Below are positions 16,759 to 23,948 of a stretch of 34,283 nucleotides of DNA, piece by piece. The position numbers were made by a program, and so were the translations under genes. The notes beneath the pieces are model-generated. The model was not told the origin of the DNA and searched no databases. It saw only the letters and a list, made by a program, of their open reading frames with translations. Position 1 is the first letter of the stretch; every line of letters starts with the position of its first letter. The DNA comes from Sphaerobacteraceae bacterium (GTDB lineage Bacteria > Chloroflexota > Chloroflexia > Thermomicrobiales > UBA6265): the NCBI GenBank assembly GCA_016781925.1, contig JADDPH010000112.1, positions 9,003 to 43,285 on the forward strand, read 5' to 3'.

Positions 16759-18350
16759 ACCCACGGGGCGATTGGAACGTCGATGATGGTCGGCAGATCA
16801 CGGCCGAGTGCCTCACGTATGGCCAACTCCATGTCCTCAGGCGTTTCGCAGCGGACCCCCTCGATCCCGTAGGCATGAGCAAGTTGGACAAAGTCTGGAT
16901 TGACGAGATCGACTGCAAGGAAGCGGCCGCCTCTTGAGCGGGCTTGCTCATCCTTGACGGCGGAGTACGTGGTGTCGTTGAAAATCACGATCGGCACGCC
17001 CACCCGGTGTTGAATGGCCGTGGCCACTTCCTCCATCGTGAATTGGAACCCGCCATCGCCGCAGACACTGACGACCGGCTGCTCCGGCCGCGCCACCTTG
17101 GCGCCGATTGCCGCGGGTAGAGCGAACCCGAGGGTGCCGTAACCGGAGGGGAAGAGAAACGTGCGGGGCTCATAGACGGGAAAAAGCCCGCAGGCAGCAT
17201 AACTCATCATGGTCATGTCGAAAGCGATGATACCGTCGCGCGGCACCGCCCGTCGTAGAGCGTCCAGGTAAGGCAGCCGATCAGCGCCGAAGGCGCCGAG
17301 GCGGGCTTGTCTGCGGGCCGTCACCACGGCGTCCACCCCGAACCCCGTTGCCTGATAGTCCTCCCCGGCGAGCAGGGAGTTGATTCCCTCGGCGGCAAGC
17401 GCCGCATCGCCGAGAATGCCCAGGGTGGGCTGGGCGTTGAGGCTCAACTCCTGCTCGTCGACGTCAACCCGGATGAGGGTCGGTGGCATCTGGAGCTGGA
17501 AATTCGCCGTCACCTGGACGCCGAGTTTGGATCCAAAGACCACCAGGCAATCAGCCTCATGGAGCAGCCCGTCCACCGCATTGTCCGGTTCCCAGAGTGC
17601 CCCCACGACGAGTGGGTGGTCTTCCGGCACGCTGCCCTTGCCCATGATGCTCGTGACGATCGGCGCGCCCAGTCGCTCGGCGAGCGCCAGCACCTGCGGG
17701 CCCGCATTCGCCGTGACGGCGCCGCCGCCGCAGTACACGATGACCTTGGTGGCGCCCTTGAGAAGGTCTGCCGCTTCCTGGAGGCGGGATGAGTCGGGCA
17801 GTAGCCGTCCCTCATCATGGACCGAGGGTGGGATGGTCACGGGAGCCACCTCGTCGAGAACGTCCAGTGGCACCTCGACATGGACCGGGCGGGGGCGACC
17901 CGAAGTGACGCGACGCAGGGCCTCGCTGACGACGACCGGGACCTCGGCGGCGGTCGCAGCGCGGGCGTTCCACTGGGTGATCGCGGCCATCAGGCCGAGC
18001 TGATCCTTGAGGTCGTGGAGACTGCCTCGCATGCGATCGACGTAGGCTCGCTCCACGTTGGACGAAAGGACAAAAACAGGGGAGGAGTCCGCGTAGGCTT
18101 CTCCGACCGGGGTCGCGACGTTCGTGATGCCTGGCCCGGTGATGATCAGGGCGACCCCCGGGCGGCCAGATGCACGCGCATAGCCGTCGGCCATGAATCC
18201 GGCGCCCTGCTCGTGGCGGGCCAAAATGTGGCGGATCGAGGAGCCCCCAAGGGCGTAGTAGAGGGCAAGGGTATGAACGCCGGGAATACCAAACACCGTG
18301 TCGATTCCGTGGGCTTCGAGCATCGCAATCGCCAGCTCCGCGCCGGTCAT
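16755..18350 (-). CDS. Thiamine-diphosphate-dependent enzyme, acetolactate synthase-like
   Basis: Cytosolic ThDP enzyme of 531 residues from the ATG at 18350; the frame is open to 18476 but the extra 42 residues look unlike the family N terminus. No good ribosome-binding site is seen for either start. Domains in order: PYR domain with the catalytic glutamate in ARHEQGAGFMADGYAR (E47), central domain (about 190-320), and PP domain with the ThDP/Mg motif GDG at 431-433 ending in FND (N458). The family includes acetolactate synthase large subunits, 2-oxo acid decarboxylases and glyoxylate carboligase. No small regulatory ilvN subunit is adjacent and the gene is not in an ilv operon, so a catabolic decarboxylase or carboligase is as likely as acetolactate synthase. 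It meets the membrane protein gene tail to tail. Confidence 0.88.
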   Translation of the reverse strand: MTGAELAIAMLEAHGIDTVFGIPGVHTLALYYALGGSSIRHILARHEQGAGFMADGYARASGRPGVALIITGPGITNVATPVGEAYADSSPVFVLSSNVERAYVDRMRGSLHDLKDQLGLMAAITQWNARAATAAEVPVVVSEALRRVTSGRPRPVHVEVPLDVLDEVAPVTIPPSVHDEGRLLPDSSRLQEAADLLKGATKVIVYCGGGAVTANAGPQVLALAERLGAPIVTSIMGKGSVPEDHPLVVGALWEPDNAVDGLLHEADCLVVFGSKLGVQVTANFQLQMPPTLIRVDVDEQELSLNAQPTLGILGDAALAAEGINSLLAGEDYQATGFGVDAVVTARRQARLGAFGADRLPYLDALRRAVPRDGIIAFDMTMMSYAACGLFPVYEPRTFLFPSGYGTLGFALPAAIGAKVARPEQPVVSVCGDGGFQFTMEEVATAIQHRVGVPIVIFNDTTYSAVKDEQARSRGGRFLAVDLVNPDFVQLAHAYGIEGVRCETPEDMELAIREALGRDLPTIIDVPIAPWV

Positions 18351-18552
18351 GCTGATCGCCGTTTCGACAGTGCCGGGAGATTGAGTGGCAAGGCTAGCCA
18401 AGGTCAGTGACTCCAACGTGTTCACAAGGACGGTTGGGCGATTGATGGCGGCAGTGCAAGAAGATTTGGGCGGCATCGCCAGTCAAACGGCGCCCGTTCT
18501 ACCAGAGTCCGAGGCCCCACCGCAACCTGGACCTCCGGCATCCGGTCTTGAT

Positions 18553-18870
18553 TTAGCGCTCGTTGCCTGGTGACTGGGGAGGAGGGATGTCCGGGGTCCT
18601 AGTGAGGAGAGCTCGGCCGCGGGAGGTGAGCCGCCAGCGGGTTCGACCACGGGCGCGCGGAGATCGAAAGGGCTCAAGGAGGCCCCTGGCGCGTGCACTG
18701 GTGAACAGGGCGTCGACAAATGGGGGGAGAAGCCCGGCACTCTCAGCGATGGCGCGGGCGTGGGATGCGGGGGAGTAGCCGGTATCCAGATCGGCGACGT
18801 GGCGAAGAAACTGAATCAAGAAGGGGTCGAGCGGTGACGCGGGCTGGGGCGTAGCGGGCTTGCTGCTCAC
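18553..18870 (-). CDS. Small winged-helix-like protein (putative regulator, 105 aa)
   Basis: The start is GTG at 18870 with GGGGAG about 4 bases upstream on the minus strand. Residues about 15-90 fit a winged-helix fold: FLIQFLRHVADLD, then SPASHARAIAESAGLLPPFV, then a helix and wing ending TRWRLTSRGRALL, the common 'W-x-L-T-x-x-G' end of MarR/PadR-like wings. The N and C termini are Pro-rich. It is divergent from the nuclease-like gene at 19061, with 190 bases between them, and lies upstream of the ThDP enzyme gene on the same strand. It could regulate either neighbour. The fold is inferred from pattern only. Confidence 0.65.
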   Translation of the reverse strand: MSSKPATPQPASPLDPFLIQFLRHVADLDTGYSPASHARAIAESAGLLPPFVDALFTSARARGLLEPFRSPRARGRTRWRLTSRGRALLTRTPDIPPPQSPGNER

Positions 18871-18901
18871 GCGACTCCCCTTCGACCAATGAGGCGTGAC
18901 T

Positions 18902-18930
18902 TTGACACTCCAATACTAGCACCTTACGCT
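18902..18930 (+). promoter_or_regulatory. Candidate promoter for the nuclease-like gene
   Basis: TTGACA (18902-18907) is a perfect -35, followed after 17 bases by TACGCT (18925-18930), a poor -10. It lies in the divergent region 18871-19060. On the opposite strand TAGTAT (18919-18914) is a possible -10 for the winged-helix gene, so the two promoters may overlap. The leader to 19061 would be about 125 bases. Confidence 0.35.
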
Positions 18931-19060
18931 GCTCTGGCTGCTATTCTTCGGCCGGTGTGCCTGGTGCTCGAGTGCATCCGCCGGGGATTCGTCGCACGCG
19001 ATGCAGATTCGGCAACCCCGGTGACGCCGAATTTGGACGAGGGCTGGACGTGGTTGTGAG

Positions 19061-20323
19061 TTGGATCCGGTAGTCTCCTCGCCGCTGCTGCCCGGCGGCG
19101 ATTTAGTGGCCGCGCTGTTGGACCGCGGCGTGATGGGCCTGGCGGATCGTGGCGGTGCAAGTGGGCTCGTGGGCGCTCGCTGGGCCGACCTCTGCGCCGC
19201 ACATCTCAGTACCTGGCCCGGGACCCACCGTCAGATCCCCGGCGATGGCGGAGAGGCGTTCCTCGTCGATCATGTCGCGCGCCTGGACGATCGGCCGGCG
19301 ATCGCGGCCGCCGCCTCGAAGCGAGCCCTTCAAAACCCCGATCTGCTGGTGGTGGGCCGCCGCGGGGGACGAATGGTGGTCCAGGCGGCCGACGCCAAGT
19401 TCTCAGTTGAGACGGCTCGCTCCAAGCAGGTCAGTACCGCTGTCGTTCACGGGCTCCTCGGACTCGGAGAGTTAGTCACGGATCTCATCGGGGACCTCGA
19501 CCCTGATGCCGAGCCAGACCTTGTTGAGGGTGTCTTTCTCTGCCCTGACTTCCCCCTCACCCATATCATGTTGCGGCACCGGCACGGGATCGTGCGCACT
19601 ACCGTGCGCGCAGACCAAGTCGTGCTCGTTCCAGCGCCCGCCGGAACATTCTTCCATGGACTGGAAGGAGCACAAGTCATGGAGCCCCTTGCCAGTGTTG
19701 ATGCGCTGCCGGTGGCCGTGGAAGAGAACCTTCTCGCGGCCCTCTACTACTTCCGTCTGGCGAGGGCCGGAGTAGGTTGCTGGCTCGATGCGACCGGACC
19801 GCTTCTCGCGTTCAACGACCGGCCCACGGTGGACGAGGCAGCCGTCCGTGCTGAAGCGGAGCACCGCGCCACAGGAGCGCGTTCCGCGTTTGAGCTTGTC
19901 ACGGTCTGGTATAACGATGTCCAAGCAGTGCGGGCGCAGCGGACGGCTGTCGACCAGGTCGCGGCCCTTCCGTTGATGACCCGGGACCTACGGGAGCGAG
20001 TGGCCCGGATGGCTGGGACCGCTGGTGTTGCGCCGCCCTCGGTCAACCAGGTGCGGCGCCGGGCAGGGGCGTGGTATCGAGCGCAGCTCCGCGAGAGAAT
20101 GGGACCGATGCTGCCACCGGTGCCCAATTTTCCGGGCGCACTGCAGGAGCTGGGGCAGATTGGCGCATCTTTGGGACCGGCATTGGACGCGGAGGTCGAT
20201 CGGGTGATCGAAGAATTGCTCGCGGATCGACCACCGGCTATCAATGGGACGGAATCGGATAGCAACTCCGGCGCTACTGCAGTCGGCGGGACGGAGAGGC
20301 CGTCGCACCGGAGGACCAGGTAG
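19061..20323 (+). CDS. Uncharacterised protein with PD-(D/E)XK nuclease-like signature
   Basis: I do not recognise a named family for this 420-residue protein. The region 66-135 looks like a PD-(D/E)XK nuclease core: FLVDHVARLDDR, then NPDLLVVGRRGGRMVVQAAD with Asp94 after Pro93, then Asp111-x-Lys113 (DAK) at the end of the next strand, and Gln123 in the following helix (SKQVSTAVVHGLLGL), an arrangement seen in RecB/Cas4-type nucleases. The rest is predicted alpha/beta and then helical (VDQVAALPLMTRDLRERVAR), with a polar tail and no membrane segment. The TTG at 19061 lacks a convincing ribosome-binding site; an in-frame GTG near residue 16 is an alternative. It diverges from the winged-helix gene and converges on the MFS gene with a 25-base gap. 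Nuclease activity is a hypothesis. Confidence 0.7.
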   Translation: MDPVVSSPLLPGGDLVAALLDRGVMGLADRGGASGLVGARWADLCAAHLSTWPGTHRQIPGDGGEAFLVDHVARLDDRPAIAAAASKRALQNPDLLVVGRRGGRMVVQAADAKFSVETARSKQVSTAVVHGLLGLGELVTDLIGDLDPDAEPDLVEGVFLCPDFPLTHIMLRHRHGIVRTTVRADQVVLVPAPAGTFFHGLEGAQVMEPLASVDALPVAVEENLLAALYYFRLARAGVGCWLDATGPLLAFNDRPTVDEAAVRAEAEHRATGARSAFELVTVWYNDVQAVRAQRTAVDQVAALPLMTRDLRERVARMAGTAGVAPPSVNQVRRRAGAWYRAQLRERMGPMLPPVPNFPGALQELGQIGASLGPALDAEVDRVIEELLADRPPAINGTESDSNSGATAVGGTERPSHRRTR

Positions 20324-20348
20324 CCTGCTCCTGGCGATGCCGCTCCGG

Positions 20349-21686
20349 TTAAAGCTCTCGAAGGTCGCGGGAAGAGAAGCCAACCAACGCGGCAAGCGCG
20401 GAAGAGAGGACAGCCCCGGTGGCCACAGCCACAGGCGCGCCGACGTGGTCGGCGAGGATGCCCATGGGCATAGCCCCGAGGGGCATCAGGCCGAAGGTAA
20501 GCATGTAAGCGCCAATAACCCGGCCCCGCACGTCGTCGGTGATCCGGTGCTGCAAGAGGGCGTTGTTGGTGGTCATGTAGGACGCACCGAGGATACCGGC
20601 ACAGACCAGTAGCGGAAGCGTTAGGTAGACCGAACGGGACGCCGCAATGCCGACGATAACGGCCCCGTAGCCGATCGTCATCAGAATGAGAGTCCGCCCC
20701 GCGCCGGCGAACTGGCGCCGGGCAGCGGTCATCAGCGATCCGATGACGGCTCCCGAGCCGGACGCGGCCATCAAGAGACCAAGGCCGCTCGCTCCGATAT
20801 GGAGAATGTCCCGGGCGAAGACCGATAAGAACTGGATGTAGGGGAAGACAAAGAAGGTCGGCACGCAGGCGAGCAGGAACAGACCTCGGAGGTCCGGGCG
20901 GCTACTGATCAAGCGAACGCCGTCGAAGACGCTCCTTGGACCGGGAACTGCTTGGCCCGGCTGCCGTGGCGGCACCGTGATACCTGAAACCAGGACAAAG
21001 GCACCGCAGAGTGCCGCCGCTTGCAGCAGAAACGCCGACCCGACACCGAAGAGCCCGATCATTCCCCCCGCGAGCGAGGGACCGACGACGCGGGTCATGT
21101 TCTGCCCGGCACTGTTGAGACCGATCGCGTTGGTGAGATCCGCACGATCGACCAGGGCCGGGACGAGCGACTGCTGTGTGGGATTGAGGATCGCCTGGAG
21201 GGAGCCGTTGAGAAAGGCGGCAGCGAGGAGGTGCCACGGCTGCACCCAGCCTCCGATGACGTCGGTGGCGACGACGACGGCAAGGAGGGCAGCGGCTGCC
21301 TGGCAGGCCAGCATCAAGCGGCGGCGGTCGACGCGGTCGATCAGCAAACCACCTGGGATCGCGACGACGAGGAACGGGAGACCCGCCATCAGACCGACCA
21401 GGCCAAGCACCAACGCCGAGTCCGTCAGCGAGTAAGCCAGCCATCCGAGCGCCACTTGTTGCATCCACTGACCCAGCGATGCCGCTTGAGAGCCGAGCCA
21501 GAGCCGGCGGTACGTCGGGTAGTGGACGAGCGCGGCGAAGATCCCGGGCGAGGTTGAGGCCGCCGTTCGCATTGGGAGTGGGGGTCCGGGCGGGGATGTG
21601 GGGGGCGGCTGTGCCACCACCGACGGCCGAGGGTTCGCGAGCCCCTCCGACCCCAAGGCTGGCACTGCTTCGGCTGGGGAAGGCAA
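20349..21686 (-). CDS. MFS transporter, EntS-like exporter
   Basis: This is a major facilitator family exporter of 445 residues with about 12 hydrophobic segments. The N terminus before the first helix is Pro-rich (about 45 residues). Then comes YPTYRRLWLGSQAASLGQWM, the usual first-helix signature of the MFS_3/EntS branch. The loop motif between helices 2 and 3 is GGLLIDRVDRRRLM. SLQAILNPTQQSLVPALV and GLNSAGQNMTRVVGPSLAGG match helices 4 and 5 of this branch. The TTG start at 21686 has GGAG 6-7 bases upstream. The branch exports siderophores, drugs or other small molecules; nothing here identifies the cargo. The divergent intergenic region has a short palindrome at its likely promoter. Confidence 0.9.
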   Translation of the reverse strand: MPSPAEAVPALGSEGLANPRPSVVAQPPPTSPPGPPLPMRTAASTSPGIFAALVHYPTYRRLWLGSQAASLGQWMQQVALGWLAYSLTDSALVLGLVGLMAGLPFLVVAIPGGLLIDRVDRRRLMLACQAAAALLAVVVATDVIGGWVQPWHLLAAAFLNGSLQAILNPTQQSLVPALVDRADLTNAIGLNSAGQNMTRVVGPSLAGGMIGLFGVGSAFLLQAAALCGAFVLVSGITVPPRQPGQAVPGPRSVFDGVRLISSRPDLRGLFLLACVPTFFVFPYIQFLSVFARDILHIGASGLGLLMAASGSGAVIGSLMTAARRQFAGAGRTLILMTIGYGAVIVGIAASRSVYLTLPLLVCAGILGASYMTTNNALLQHRITDDVRGRVIGAYMLTFGLMPLGAMPMGILADHVGAPVAVATGAVLSSALAALVGFSSRDLREL

Positions 21687-21752
21687 TCGGGTCTCCGCAG
21701 ATTGAGCCGGTCAGGCAAGGTACCGTTGTTCCCGCCATCACGGCGATCTTTT

Positions 21753-21766
21753 TACTTTCAAAAGTA
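21753..21766. promoter_or_regulatory. AT-rich palindrome, possible operator at the MFS promoter
   Basis: TACTTT-CA-AAAGTA is a perfect 6+6 inverted repeat with a 2-base spacer, in an AT-rich patch within a GC-rich genome. On the minus strand TATACT (21768-21763) overlaps it and could be the -10 of the MFS gene, starting about 75 bases later at 21686. No good -35 was found. A repressor site is a reasonable guess; the protein is unknown. Confidence 0.4.
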
Positions 21767-22050
21767 TAGCAGTGGTCCAGAGGGGACGCCCGGCCACCGA
21801 GAATCGGTGCGCCTTTCAGAGCAGCCGCCTGGTCTAGGAACCACGGGACGACATCATCCACCCTTGCCGAACCTTGCATACAGACAACCCGAGCACCCGG
21901 CGATATACTGCCGCGGCTGGCCGGTGCCTGGCCGGGTCAAGCCCCTGGTCGCACTGGCACGACAATCCGGTACCGGGTACCCGTCCCTGGGTCCTGTTCG
22001 GCACGGGGTTGACCGGACGGATCACCGAGAATGCTCATCCCTCGTAAACA

Positions 22051-22067
22051 GTCACCGGCGCGGTGAC
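22051..22067. promoter_or_regulatory. Inverted repeat 39 bases before the 2Fe-2S gene
   Basis: GTCACCG-GCG-CGGTGAC pairs perfectly over 7 bases with a 3-base centre. It may be an operator or a leader hairpin. Nothing else supports a function. Confidence 0.35.
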
Positions 22068-22105
22068 GGTATCGCGACGATGCACGGGCACGGTCGAAAG
22101 GAGAA

Positions 22106-22663
22106 ATGCCGAGGATGGGAGATGCGACGACGATTGCCCCGCCGAAGCTGGTCATTCAGGTCACCGTCAACGGGACGCCGCATCGTAACGAGGTTGAGCC
22201 GCGACTGCTTCTGGTCCACTACCTACGGGATCAACTCGGGCTGACCGGCACCCACGTCGGTTGTGATACCAGCCAATGTGGCGCCTGCGTGGTGGCGCTG
22301 AACGGCAAGGCCGTCAAGAGCTGCACGATCCTCGCGGTCCAGGCGGATGGCGCCGAGGTTCAGACAATCGAGGGCCTTGCTGAGGGCGAGAACTTCCACC
22401 CAGTCCAGCAAGGCTTTTGGGAGATGCACGGTCTTCAGTGCGGCTTCTGCACCCCTGGCATGATTATGTCGACCGTGGCGCTGCTGAAGCGCAACCCGAA
22501 CCCGACTGAAGATGAGATTCGCCACGCGCTGGAGGGCAACCTCTGCCGTTGTACTGGCTATCAGAACATCGTCAAGGCAGTGCAATACGCGGCTGGCCAG
22601 ATAACCACCGGATCCCAAGCCGTGAACCAGAGCGGCAACGTGGGTACTCCGCGGGGTGAGTAG
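22106..22663 (+). CDS. 2Fe-2S subunit of a molybdenum hydroxylase (xanthine/CO dehydrogenase type)
   Basis: This small electron-transfer subunit passes electrons from the molybdenum centre to FAD. The product has 185 residues and contains both expected clusters: the N-terminal ferredoxin-like set Cys53, 58, 61 and 73 (CDTSQCGAC, then KSC) and the C-terminal set Cys112, 115, 147 and 149 (QCGFCTPGM and [10 protein letters not shown]). Two ATGs compete: 22106 is only 2 bases after AAAGGAG, and 22115 is 11 bases after it; both keep all motifs. A poorly conserved tail of about 20 residues follows the second cluster. The FAD subunit gene is next but separated by 308 bases, and no molybdopterin-binding large subunit is in the window. 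Whether the enzyme acts on CO, purines, aldehydes or nicotinate is unknown. Confidence 0.94.
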   Translation: MPRMGDATTIAPPKLVIQVTVNGTPHRNEVEPRLLLVHYLRDQLGLTGTHVGCDTSQCGACVVALNGKAVKSCTILAVQADGAEVQTIEGLAEGENFHPVQQGFWEMHGLQCGFCTPGMIMSTVALLKRNPNPTEDEIRHALEGNLCRCTGYQNIVKAVQYAAGQITTGSQAVNQSGNVGTPRGE

Positions 22664-22971
22664 TCTCACGCCTCATTCGCCGCCCGAGGAGTGGACGCGC
22701 CTTATGGTTTGGACGTTCGGCATACGGGGTGCGACTCCGGGTGAGACGTCGACAGGCATCTCTTGATCCTCGTCGAACTGCAGGAGGTAATGCTGAGCGG
22801 ACGGCCTCATGGGTGGTTTCCCAGCCAGGGCGGCATCCCGGGCCGCTCCTGCCTGACGACGCCTTAGCTTTGGCTCGTAGGTGCACTGGTAAGGGACTGC
22901 CCTGCTGCGACGTGTGGCACTTCCGCTCATTGGCATCGGCATTCCGGAATCAGCATGGAGAGGGCAAGACC
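22664..22971. other. Gap between the 2Fe-2S and FAD subunit genes
   Basis: Subunit genes of these enzymes are usually nearly adjacent, so 308 bases is unusual. A minus-strand frame ending at 22673 contains a stretch with protein-like composition (AQHYLLQFDEDQEMPVDVSP) but no start signal, and may be a remnant or chance. A plus-strand ATG at 22790 follows AGGAGG by only 2 bases and encodes just 25 residues. I see no supported gene here. Confidence 0.4.
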
Positions 22972-23832
22972 GTGTTTCCGAGCCAATTCGACTACTACCG
23001 ACCCAGTTCCCTCCAGGAGGCGATTGGCCTTCTCGGGGCGAATCCCGATGCAAAGGTTTTGGCCGGCGGGCACTCGCTGTTGCCGGCGATGAAGCTTCGG
23101 CTGACGATGCCGGGTGCCCTGGTCGACCTCAGCCACATCCCGGAGTTGCGGGGGATCAACGTGAACGGTGGAGTTACCATCGGCGCGATGACCACCTATG
23201 ATGAGATCGAGGTGTCCGCGGAGCTGCAGCAGCGAGTGCCGATGCTGGCGGAAGCCGCTGCCGTTGTCGGGGATCCGCATGTCCGCGCGCGAGGAACGAT
23301 TGGTGGCTCCCTCGCTCACTCTGACCCAGCAGCCGACCTGACCGCGGTCTTCCTCGCTCTCGGGGGCGAGGTCACAGCGGTCGGAAGTAATGGCGAGCGA
23401 ATCATTGGCGCCGACGACTTGTTTGTCGACCTGTTGACCACATCGCTGCAGCCGGACGAGGTGATCACACAGATTAAGATCCCGTTAACGGGCCGCACCG
23501 CGATGGCCTATGAGAAGCAGGAGCACCCGGCGTCCGGGTACGCCATCGTTGGGGTCGCGGCGGTCTTGACGTTGAGGGATGGGGACCACTGTGAGTCTGC
23601 TCGGCTCGCCGTCACCGGATGCACGTCCAAGGCGACACGCCTAACCGCAGCCGAAGACGCCCTGTCCGGTCAGTCGCTGAACGAGGAGACCATCACTCGG
23701 GCGGCCCAGGCCGCGTCCGAGGGCTTGGAAGTCAACGGCGATCTTTACGCCTCGGAGGAGTACCGTCGCCACCTCGTCACGGTGATCACCGGCCGTACCC
23801 TGCGACGGGCTACGGGCGCCATCACGCGTTAG
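22972..23832 (+). CDS. FAD-binding subunit of a molybdenum hydroxylase (CoxM/XdhB type)
   Basis: This middle subunit holds FAD and takes electrons from the 2Fe-2S subunit. I chose the GTG at 22972, preceded by GGAGAGGG, giving 286 residues, the usual length; the longer frame from 22729 adds a non-family leader. Motifs: FDYYRPSSLQEAIGLL at the N terminus, the first FAD pyrophosphate loop AGGHSLLPAMKLR (31-43), and the second RARGTIGGSLAHSDPAADL (105-123). The C-terminal CO dehydrogenase flavoprotein domain (about 185-286) includes GVAAVLTLRDG and ends TGRTLRRATGAI. No large subunit gene follows; a strong hairpin and an opposite-strand gene come next. The pair may act with a large subunit encoded elsewhere. 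Confidence 0.93.
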   Translation: MFPSQFDYYRPSSLQEAIGLLGANPDAKVLAGGHSLLPAMKLRLTMPGALVDLSHIPELRGINVNGGVTIGAMTTYDEIEVSAELQQRVPMLAEAAAVVGDPHVRARGTIGGSLAHSDPAADLTAVFLALGGEVTAVGSNGERIIGADDLFVDLLTTSLQPDEVITQIKIPLTGRTAMAYEKQEHPASGYAIVGVAAVLTLRDGDHCESARLAVTGCTSKATRLTAAEDALSGQSLNEETITRAAQAASEGLEVNGDLYASEEYRRHLVTVITGRTLRRATGAITR

Positions 23833-23850
23833 CCCGACCAGAAGGCCAGC

Positions 23851-23885
23851 GACGAGGGGCGGCGCAGGTTGCGCCACCCCTCGTC
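23851..23885. terminator. 16-bp hairpin between convergent genes
   Basis: Arms 23851-23866 and 23870-23885 pair over 16 positions with one mismatch around a 3-base loop (GGT). It lies 19 bases after the FAD subunit stop and before the minus-strand phosphodiesterase stop at 23949, so it can serve both. A mixed T-rich stretch (GTCGTTCTTCG) follows on the plus strand. Confidence 0.75.
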
Positions 23886-23948
23886 GTCGTTCTTCGTCCA
23901 CGGGATGTCGCCAGGCGCCCGGTTACCGCGTGACCATACGGCATTGCG

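Larger units (their letters stand above)
21687..22105. other. Divergent intergenic region, MFS and molybdenum hydroxylase genes
   Basis: These 419 bases lie between the starts of two divergent genes and hold no gene I can support. A plus-strand frame (21702-22244) overlaps them, but its composition is not protein-like and it runs into the 2Fe-2S gene out of frame. The region contains two inverted repeats, listed separately, and locally AT-rich sequence around 21741-21770. The long plus-strand leader is compatible with a regulatory RNA, but none was recognised. Confidence 0.5.

Noticed and set aside
21702-22244. Plus-strand frame of 180 codons overlapping the 2Fe-2S gene start
   Set aside because: Pro/Arg/Ser-rich, no start site, and it overlaps a well-supported gene in another frame.
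22790-22867. 25-codon frame after AGGAGG
   Set aside because: The spacing to ATG is only 2 bases, and the peptide is short with no notable features.
22729-22971. N-terminal extension of the FAD subunit
   Set aside because: The extra 81 residues do not match the family; GTG 22972 has a strong site and the product begins with the usual FDYYRP-type start.
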